DNA of 10,208 bases from Paratractidigestivibacter sp963649365. Its GTDB lineage: Bacteria > Actinomycetota > Coriobacteriia > Coriobacteriales > Atopobiaceae. The first letter of the stretch is position 1. The number at the start of each line of letters is the position of its first letter. The notes below the pieces were generated by a model. It ran no database searches, was not told where the DNA came from, and saw nothing but the letters and a program-made list of their open reading frames with translations. Positions 6,257 through 10,208 of this stretch are shown piece by piece. The stretch covers positions 1-10,208 of the forward strand of contig CAVJHQ010000089.1 in the NCBI GenBank assembly GCA_963649365.1, in the 5' to 3' direction. The translations under genes were made by a program, and so were the position numbers.

Positions 6257-7300
6257 GAGAAGGCCCTCCGGCAGGATTCCCACGTTCGTGAGCCAGAACC
6301 GGATGACGGTGAGCACAAAGAAGAGCACCACGGCGTAGCGGTTGCGCATGATCAGGGCGATGTACTCGCGGAAGAACGCCGCGGGATAGAAGAACGACGC
6401 GGTGTGGCCGCCGACGCAGCTCGCGTTGATGCCCAGGCGGCGCGCGTACATGGCCGCGCGCAGGCAGTGGTAGTCGCTCGTGGCTATGGTGAGGTGCTCG
6501 GCGCCCCCGCGCCCCTCGATGATGGCACGGGAGAAGCGCAGGTTCTCCTCGGTCGTGGTCGACTTGGCCTCGAGGATCACGTCGGACTCGGGGATGCCCT
6601 GCGAAAGCAGGTAGTCGGCCATGGCGCGCGCCTCGGGAACGACCTCGTCCGCGCCCTGGCCGCCCGAGGCGATGATCTTTGCCTGGCGCCCGCCCTCTTC
6701 GTACGCCTTGATGGCGGCGTCGAGGCGCGACTGCAAAAGCGGCGTCACGGTGCCGTCCTTGCGGATGCCGCAGCCGAGCGCGACGACGTACTCGCGCTCG
6801 GGCTTCTTGCGCGTTTTGTAGCAGATGTCGTTGGAGAACCAGGCGCCGAGAAGCGCGAACGGGATGTACTGCATGAACTTGGTAAGGATGCTGAGCACGT
6901 TTCCGGTGAGCTCGTCGACCATCTGCATGCCGTTGCCGGGGCCAAGAAGGAACCAGTAGGCAATGACGACGAGCGCGACGCCCCAGGCAAAGGGCAGCGC
7001 ATGGGCGAGCGAGACGCCCTCGCGGCGCACGGTATAGGCGCCGTTGGCCAGCAGCGCCACGCCCAAGATCAGGTAGATCACGTAGAAGGCGTTATACACG
7101 ACAAGGATAACCGTGTTGATGGGCGCCTCGTAGTCGCCGGGGTCCCACAGGAGGAAGAACAGCCCGTTGAGGCAAAGGAGGACCGCGATCTCCAGCACAA
7201 ACCCGTTGGCGATGCGGTTGGGGTTGCGCTTGGACATGAACACGGCAAGAGCGCCGACGAGCAGGCCAGGAATGATGGTGGTCAGGCCGATTGCGTGCAT
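6254..7300 (-). CDS. YdcF/DUF218-family membrane protein (SanA/ElyC-like domain)
   Basis: The 348-residue protein has a multi-TM N-terminal half (hydrophobic segments at about 4-22, 33-51, 62-86, 102-119 and 140-155), then a cytosolic or surface DUF218 domain (about 170-300), then a final membrane segment (about 320-340). The domain shows the family pattern: VVALGCG (172-178), SRLDAAIKAY (191-200), ASGGQGADE (211-219), the conserved Glu of PEARAM (223), GIPESDVILEAKSTTTEENL (235-254) and TSDYHCLRA (274-282). E. coli relatives SanA and ElyC affect the cell envelope and YdcF binds S-adenosylmethionine, but the reaction is not established, so I assign none. Fusion to a multi-TM N-terminus is a known arrangement in Gram-positive relatives. 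The start has a GGAAGGA site 5 nt upstream. The gene lies 130 bp after the MFS gene; two GC-rich hairpins separate them. Confidence 0.88.
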   Translation of the reverse strand: MHAIGLTTIIPGLLVGALAVFMSKRNPNRIANGFVLEIAVLLCLNGLFFLLWDPGDYEAPINTVILVVYNAFYVIYLILGVALLANGAYTVRREGVSLAHALPFAWGVALVVIAYWFLLGPGNGMQMVDELTGNVLSILTKFMQYIPFALLGAWFSNDICYKTRKKPEREYVVALGCGIRKDGTVTPLLQSRLDAAIKAYEEGGRQAKIIASGGQGADEVVPEARAMADYLLSQGIPESDVILEAKSTTTEENLRFSRAIIEGRGGAEHLTIATSDYHCLRAAMYARRLGINASCVGGHTASFFYPAAFFREYIALIMRNRYAVVLFFVLTVIRFWLTNVGILPEGLL

Positions 7301-7332
7301 AGGGGTCCTTCCGAAAGGGATTGAGCATCAAT

Positions 7333-7338
7333 ATTGTA
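7333..7338 (-). promoter_or_regulatory. Possible -10 element for the YdcF-family gene
   Basis: TACAAT (5 of 6 to TATAAT) on the minus strand lies about 33 nt before the start codon, in the only AT-rich patch of the 7301-7430 gap, and overlaps the palindrome CAATATTG (7329-7336). The expected -35 position falls within the GC-rich hairpin at 7341-7372 and has no match, so this is weak. Confidence 0.25.
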
Positions 7339-7340
7339 GC

Positions 7341-7372
7341 GGCGGGGCGCGCTTGCGTAGCGCTGCCCCGCC
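7341..7372 (-). terminator. GC-rich hairpin downstream of the MFS gene, without T tract
   Basis: An 8-bp stem GGCGGGGC/GCCCCGCC (7341-7348 and 7365-7372) is stacked on GCGC/GCGC (7349-7352 and 7360-7363), with one bulged base and a TTGCGTA loop. No T run follows in either direction. A second hairpin, CCCATGC/GCATGGG (7383-7389 and 7402-7408), lies closer to the MFS stop. They may protect the MFS mRNA 3' end or assist termination, but this is not a classical intrinsic terminator. Confidence 0.4.
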
Positions 7373-7430
7373 GAACAACGTGCCCATGCCCTTCTTGCCG
7401 CGCATGGGGCTGCGGGCTTAGGACCAGAGG

Positions 7431-8891
7431 CTAGGCGGCGTCCTTGGCCTCGCGCATCCTCGTGGAAAGAAGGAGGCCGATCACGGCGAGCACCAGCACG
7501 AAGGTGAACCCGTAGTGGGAGCCGACGGTCGCCGCCGCGTTCGCGCCGAGGCCCTGCGCGGTGCCGGCCGCCTCTCCGGCGGAGAGCATGCTCGTTGCCA
7601 GCGCGGTGCAGATGGCGCCGCAGACCTGCTCCATCGTGTTCAGGATCGTCGAGCCGTCCGCGCCCATGTCGGCGGGCAGCGAGTTGAGGCCGTTCGTCTG
7701 GCAGGGGGACATGGCCATGGGCACGCCGATCATGAGCAGGATGTGCGCGAGGATGACGTAGAAGATGGGCGTATCGGTGGAGGTAAACAACATGAGGGCC
7801 GCGCCGACGCAAGACACGACGAAACCGCAGCGGGCCGGAATGCTCGCGCCCATGCGGTCGTAGAGCTTGCCGGAGTAGAGCGAGACCGCGGCGTTGATGA
7901 TGCCGCCGGGCAGCATGATCATGCCGGAAAGCGTGACGGAGAGGCCGAGGCCGTTCTGCGCGAACTGCGGCAGGAGATACATGGCGGCGAGGGTGATGCC
8001 GAAGTTGACCATCACGAGCACGGCGGAGATGCGGAACTGCCGGTTGCTGAAGGCGCGCAGGTTAAGCACGGGCGTCTTGCTGGCAAGCTGGCGGCGGATG
8101 TAGAACGCAAGGGCAACGACGCCCACGACGAGGGAGCAGATCACGCCGGCCGAGCCCCAGCCGAGCAGGCTCGAGAGGCCGAAGCCGAGGACGATGCCGC
8201 CGAAGCCCAGGCAGGACAGCACACAGGAGGCGCCGTCGACCGGGGGCTTGGTGAGCTCATAGGGGCTGACCAGGTACTTTGCGGTAAACACGAGCGCGAC
8301 GGCAAGGACGATCGCAAAGATGAAGAAGAGCGCTCGCCACGAGAAGAAGCCGAGGATGACGCCGGAGAGCGACGGGCCGATGGCGGGCGCGAACATGATG
8401 ATGAGCGTCATGAGGCCCATGGCGCTGCCGATCTGCGACTGCGGGAAGACCTCGAGGACGACGGCGAACATGGTGGGAAGCACGAGACCGGTGCCGATGC
8501 CCTGGATCATGCGGCCGGCGAGGGCGAGCGGGAAGGTAGGCGCGAAGCCGCTCATGAGCGAGCCGACGAAGAAGGCGCCGAGGGCAAAGAGGGTGAGCGA
8601 GCGTGCCTTGAACCACTTCATGAGAATGCCCGCGAAGGGGAGCACGAGGCCGATGACGAGCATGTAGCCGACGACCATCCACTGGGCGAGCGCGGTGGTG
8701 ATGCCGAAGACGCGCGTGAGCTGCGGCAACGCGATGTTCAGGGCGCTCTCGGAGAACATGCCGATAAAGCCTCCGAGGTAGAGGCCCATCATGGCGAGGT
8801 GCGGGTGCTCAACGTGGACACGGGCGGCGTCGGGGGTCGAGGCTCTGTGGGCAGAGGTGTTGTTGGCCGAGGTTTTGGGGGTCGATGACAC
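7431..8891 (-). CDS. MFS transporter, DHA2 (EmrB/QacA, LmrB-like) drug exporter family
   Basis: A 486-residue multi-spanning transporter with about 14 hydrophobic segments, as in the drug:H+ antiporter-2 group. A hydrophilic 30-residue N-terminus rich in Ser, Thr, Ala and His precedes the first helix (about 33-55). Diagnostic parts are ALNIALPQL in TM1 (50-58), QWMVVGYML in TM2 (70-78), GRMIQGIGTGLVLP in TM4 (126-139, the motif B Arg127) and the motif C-like stretch PAIGPSLSGVI in TM5 (169-179). The motif A loop is degenerate (MKWFKARSL), as in LmrB-like members. Family members export antibiotics, dyes or bile-related compounds using the proton gradient; the substrate here is unknown. The start is a GTG with AAAGGA 12 nt upstream, a rather long spacing; no upstream in-frame ATG exists, and M34/M35 would remove only the hydrophilic tail. 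A terminator lies 30 nt upstream of the start. Confidence 0.9.
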   Translation of the reverse strand: MSSTPKTSANNTSAHRASTPDAARVHVEHPHLAMMGLYLGGFIGMFSESALNIALPQLTRVFGITTALAQWMVVGYMLVIGLVLPFAGILMKWFKARSLTLFALGAFFVGSLMSGFAPTFPLALAGRMIQGIGTGLVLPTMFAVVLEVFPQSQIGSAMGLMTLIIMFAPAIGPSLSGVILGFFSWRALFFIFAIVLAVALVFTAKYLVSPYELTKPPVDGASCVLSCLGFGGIVLGFGLSSLLGWGSAGVICSLVVGVVALAFYIRRQLASKTPVLNLRAFSNRQFRISAVLVMVNFGITLAAMYLLPQFAQNGLGLSVTLSGMIMLPGGIINAAVSLYSGKLYDRMGASIPARCGFVVSCVGAALMLFTSTDTPIFYVILAHILLMIGVPMAMSPCQTNGLNSLPADMGADGSTILNTMEQVCGAICTALATSMLSAGEAAGTAQGLGANAAATVGSHYGFTFVLVLAVIGLLLSTRMREAKDAA

Positions 8892-8920
8892 CGATAGATC
8901 AGATCCTTTCTGTTGCGGAC

Positions 8921-8955
8921 AAAAAAGCGAGCAGGCGGACGTCTCCGCGTGCTCG
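8921..8955 (-). terminator. Strong intrinsic terminator between the phosphatase and MFS genes (possible attenuator)
   Basis: On the minus strand a 12-bp stem with one mismatch (8944-8955 with 8928-8939, 4-nt loop) is followed by C and six Ts (8926-8921). It lies 117 nt past the phosphatase stop (9072). Only about 11 nt separate its end from the MFS ribosome binding site (8904-8909), which leaves no room for a promoter in between. On the plus strand the same hairpin is followed by TTTT, but no gene there needs it. Confidence 0.85.
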
Positions 8956-8977
8956 TTTTGAGGTGTTGCCTCGCTTC

Positions 8978-9042
8978 TTGCCGGCCGGCAAATAAGCGCT
9001 GGGGTTGTTTGTTCCCAGATTCAGCGAATTGAATCAGGGGAA
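8978..9042 (-). promoter_or_regulatory. Structured leader/3'-UTR upstream of the MFS gene
   Basis: In minus-strand order: hairpin B (9042-9012) with core GATTCA/TGAATC (9018-9023 and 9030-9035) extended by TTCCC/GGGAA with an A-A mismatch and a bulged G; hairpin A, CTGGG/CCCAG (8999-9003 and 9014-9018), which shares the CCCAG bases with hairpin B so only one can form; then a perfect 14-bp palindrome TTGCCGGCCGGCAA (8978-8991) that could be an RNA hairpin or a repressor operator. All lie upstream of the terminator at 8921-8955. I see no promoter consensus and no convincing leader peptide. Confidence 0.4.
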
Positions 9043-9071
9043 TTCGAAGATGCCGAAGATGGCGTTTCGGC

Positions 9072-9644
9072 TTACGCCATCGGGTCGACGACTTCCTGTA
9101 GGCTAAGCTTCTCGCCGTCGAAGTCGTAGCGGATGATGGCGCAGTTGGGCAGGCGCGGCAGATCGGTGTGGTTCTTGTAGTCGTCGCCGTAGTAGCGCGG
9201 GACCTGCGACATCGCGGCGCCGTGCGAGACCATGAGGACGCACTCGTGGCCGGGGCGGCCCATGAGCTCGACCATGCCCTCGACCAGGCGCGTGCGGAAC
9301 TCGACCTCGCCCTCGCCGCCGAACTGCACGTAGAAGTCACCGAAAGGCGGCTGGATGTTGAGGTCCTCGGTCACGCCCTCGAACTTGCCGAAGTTCCACT
9401 CCTTGAGGCACTTCACGCGCTCGTAAGAAACGCCCGGCACAAGGAGCTCGGTCGTGTCGCAGCAGCGCTCGGAGGTGGAGCTGTACACGTGGTCGAAGGC
9501 CGGCGCGTTCGCGGCGAGCCAGGCGCCGGCGGCGCGGCCCTGCTCGATGCCGAGCTCGGTGAGGGGAGAGTCGCACCAGCCCTGCTTGCGACGCAGCACG
9601 TTGAAGAGGGTCTGTCCGTGGCGGACCATGTAAAGGGTGGACAT
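9072..9644 (-). CDS. Histidine phosphatase family protein (phosphoglycerate mutase-like)
   Basis: A 190-residue cytoplasmic enzyme of the histidine phosphatase superfamily. The phosphorylated His is His9 in VRHGQT (7-12), with Arg8. Further conserved residues are Asn15, Arg60 in SSTSERCCDT (55-64), Glu82 in KEWNFGKFEG (81-90, the general acid) and His141 in VSHGAAM (139-145). SPLTELGIEQG (26-36) is the usual substrate-side loop. Length is typical of single-domain phosphatases such as GpmB/CobC/PhoE types rather than glycolytic GpmA (about 230-250 residues), so I call it a broad phosphatase and not glycolytic mutase. The ATG at 9644 is chosen because AAAGGA (9653-9658) lies 8 nt upstream and the RHG motif then begins at the normal residue; a longer reading from 9725 would start within the hairpin region. 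It follows the flavodoxin gene by 85 bp on the same strand. Confidence 0.93.
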   Translation of the reverse strand: MSTLYMVRHGQTLFNVLRRKQGWCDSPLTELGIEQGRAAGAWLAANAPAFDHVYSSTSERCCDTTELLVPGVSYERVKCLKEWNFGKFEGVTEDLNIQPPFGDFYVQFGGEGEVEFRTRLVEGMVELMGRPGHECVLMVSHGAAMSQVPRYYGDDYKNHTDLPRLPNCAIIRYDFDGEKLSLQEVVDPMA

Positions 9645-9686
9645 GCGGCGGGTCCTTTCTTGTCGAGTCCTTTTCGCTTGAAAGGC

Positions 9687-9723
9687 GGGCAAAGGGGGGC
9701 CGGGCCAGCTTGTCCCTTTGCCC
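9687..9723 (-). terminator. Perfect 10-bp hairpin after the flavodoxin gene
   Basis: GGGCAAAGGG (9687-9696) pairs perfectly with CCCTTTGCCC (9714-9723), starting 6 nt past the flavodoxin stop. On the minus strand it is followed by GCCTTTCAAGCG, so the T tract is poor. A second small hairpin, CCTTT/AAAGG (9669-9673 and 9681-9685 region), follows at once. It probably causes partial termination or stabilises the 3' end; the phosphatase start lies only 43 nt further. Confidence 0.5.
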
Positions 9724-9729
9724 ACTACA

Positions 9730-10208
9730 TTACTGGTTGACGGTGGCGATCCAGGCGTCGACGTCGGCCTGCGGGGTCTTCATGCGCGCGCCGCCGGTGG
9801 AGTCGAACGCGGCCTCGAGGCCAGGGCCTGCCGTGGCGCCTGCGGCCGCGGCCACGATGTCGTCGTTGGTGCTGCCGGGCCAACCGGCGCTCGTCGAGAA
9901 GGGCACGATGGTCTTGCCGGCCCAGTCGACGGAGCGCATAAACGTGGCGACGGCGGGCGCCATGGTGTACCACCAGGTCGGGGTTCCCACGGCGATGACG
10001 TCGTAGGCGGACGGGTCGAACTCGAGGGGCTCGATCTCGGGCTCGAAGCCGGCGTGGGTCTCGTCCTGCGCCTGCTTGACGGTGGTGTCGTAGTCCTCGG
10101 GATAGGGCTCCACGGTCTCAATGCGGGCCAGGTCAGCGCCGCAGGCATCGGCCAGCTGCTCGGCGATCTTCTCGGTGTTGCCGTTTGACCAGCTGTAGTA
10201 CACGACCA
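9730..10208 (-). CDS. Flavodoxin family protein (N-terminus cut by window edge)
   Basis: An open frame runs from the window edge to TAA at 9730-9732, about 159 codons. The first visible residues, VVYYSWSNGNTEKIAEQL, are beta-strand 1 and the FMN phosphate loop (SWSNGNT) of a flavodoxin, so only a few N-terminal residues are probably missing. A GTG at 10201-10203 is in frame but would remove part of strand 1. Further family parts: YDVIAVGTPTWWYTMAPAVATFM (the GxPxWW flavin-ring loop), VDWAGKTIVPFSTSAGWPGST (third FMN loop), and a C-terminal stretch ending in DAWIATVNQ. Proteins with this YYSWSNGNT form are stand-alone flavodoxin-like FMN electron carriers or reductases in gut anaerobes; the partner is unknown. 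Whether a signal peptide or lipobox precedes the visible part cannot be seen. The gene may share a transcript with the phosphatase. Confidence 0.88.
   Translation of the reverse strand, partial: VVYYSWSNGNTEKIAEQLADACGADLARIETVEPYPEDYDTTVKQAQDETHAGFEPEIEPLEFDPSAYDVIAVGTPTWWYTMAPAVATFMRSVDWAGKTIVPFSTSAGWPGSTNDDIVAAAAGATAGPGLEAAFDSTGGARMKTPQADVDAWIATVNQ

Noticed and set aside
6404..7324. A 306-codon open frame on the plus strand opposite the YdcF-family gene
   Set aside because: Antisense to a gene with clear family motifs, charged low-complexity sequence and no ribosome binding site evidence.
7515..8888. A 457-codon open frame on the plus strand opposite the MFS gene
   Set aside because: It has low-complexity Glu/Arg/Asp/Ala/Gly composition with no motif; it mirrors the hydrophobic codons of the real transporter on the other strand.
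8899..8987. A possible leader peptide from a TTG codon running through the terminator to a TGA near the MFS ribosome binding site
   Set aside because: It has no Shine-Dalgarno sequence and no ATG or GTG, and its length is expected by chance in this composition.
9645..9725. N-terminal extension of the histidine phosphatase from 9725
   Set aside because: It covers the hairpin region; the RHG motif is normally near residue 8-10, as given by the ATG at 9644 with its ribosome binding site.
1..10208. CRISPR array, tRNA/rRNA, prophage, transposase or defence-gene cluster
   Set aside because: No regularly spaced repeats, no cloverleaf-like sequence and no recognisable recombinase, nuclease or toxin-antitoxin protein were found. 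The CPBP (Abi) protease alone is not evidence of a defence system.

Overview
The window is GC-rich and densely coded. The protein set is ordinary for a bacterium: a DAACS-type symporter, tRNA-dihydrouridine synthase, a YdcF/DUF218 membrane protein, a 14-TM-type MFS exporter, a histidine phosphatase, a flavodoxin and a CPBP membrane protease. GC-rich codon use, purine-rich ribosome binding sites (AAAGGAG/AAGGGAG types) and the gene set fit a gut actinobacterium of the Coriobacteriia (Collinsella/Olsenella-like). That placement is inference from overall look, not from a marker gene. I see no rRNA, tRNA, CRISPR array, transposase, integrase or phage gene.

Layout. Positions 1-3255 are all on the minus strand. 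Read in transcription order they are: a CPBP-family intramembrane protease (3255-2173); an unrecognised three-TM protein with a large extracytoplasmic C-terminus (2064-922); a small four-TM protein (735-247); and the N-terminus of a transglutaminase-like protein, cut by the window edge (237-1). The last two are tightly coupled. Positions 3256-3503 are a divergent promoter region with an AT-rich core. Positions 3504-6008 are on the plus strand: a cystine/dicarboxylate-type sodium or proton symporter with a strong intrinsic terminator, then a tRNA-dihydrouridine synthase. Positions 6009-6253 are a convergent intergenic region holding a 127-bp palindromic element and a 17-bp tandem duplication. 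From 6254 to the end everything is on the minus strand again. In transcription order: a flavodoxin (truncated at the right edge), a histidine phosphatase, an MFS drug-type exporter and a YdcF-family membrane protein.

The genes are mostly independent housekeeping, transport and envelope functions. I see no single multi-gene pathway and no convincing new multi-protein system. The more unusual content is non-coding: (i) the 127-bp inverted-repeat element at 6064-6190; (ii) two separate cases where a gene's TAG stop codon is the first part of a short tandem repeat running into the 3' flank (4827-4868 and 6221-6256); and (iii) a strong minus-strand terminator placed so close to the MFS start codon that expression must pass through it, preceded by other hairpins. 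Point (iii) suggests attenuation or control by read-through.
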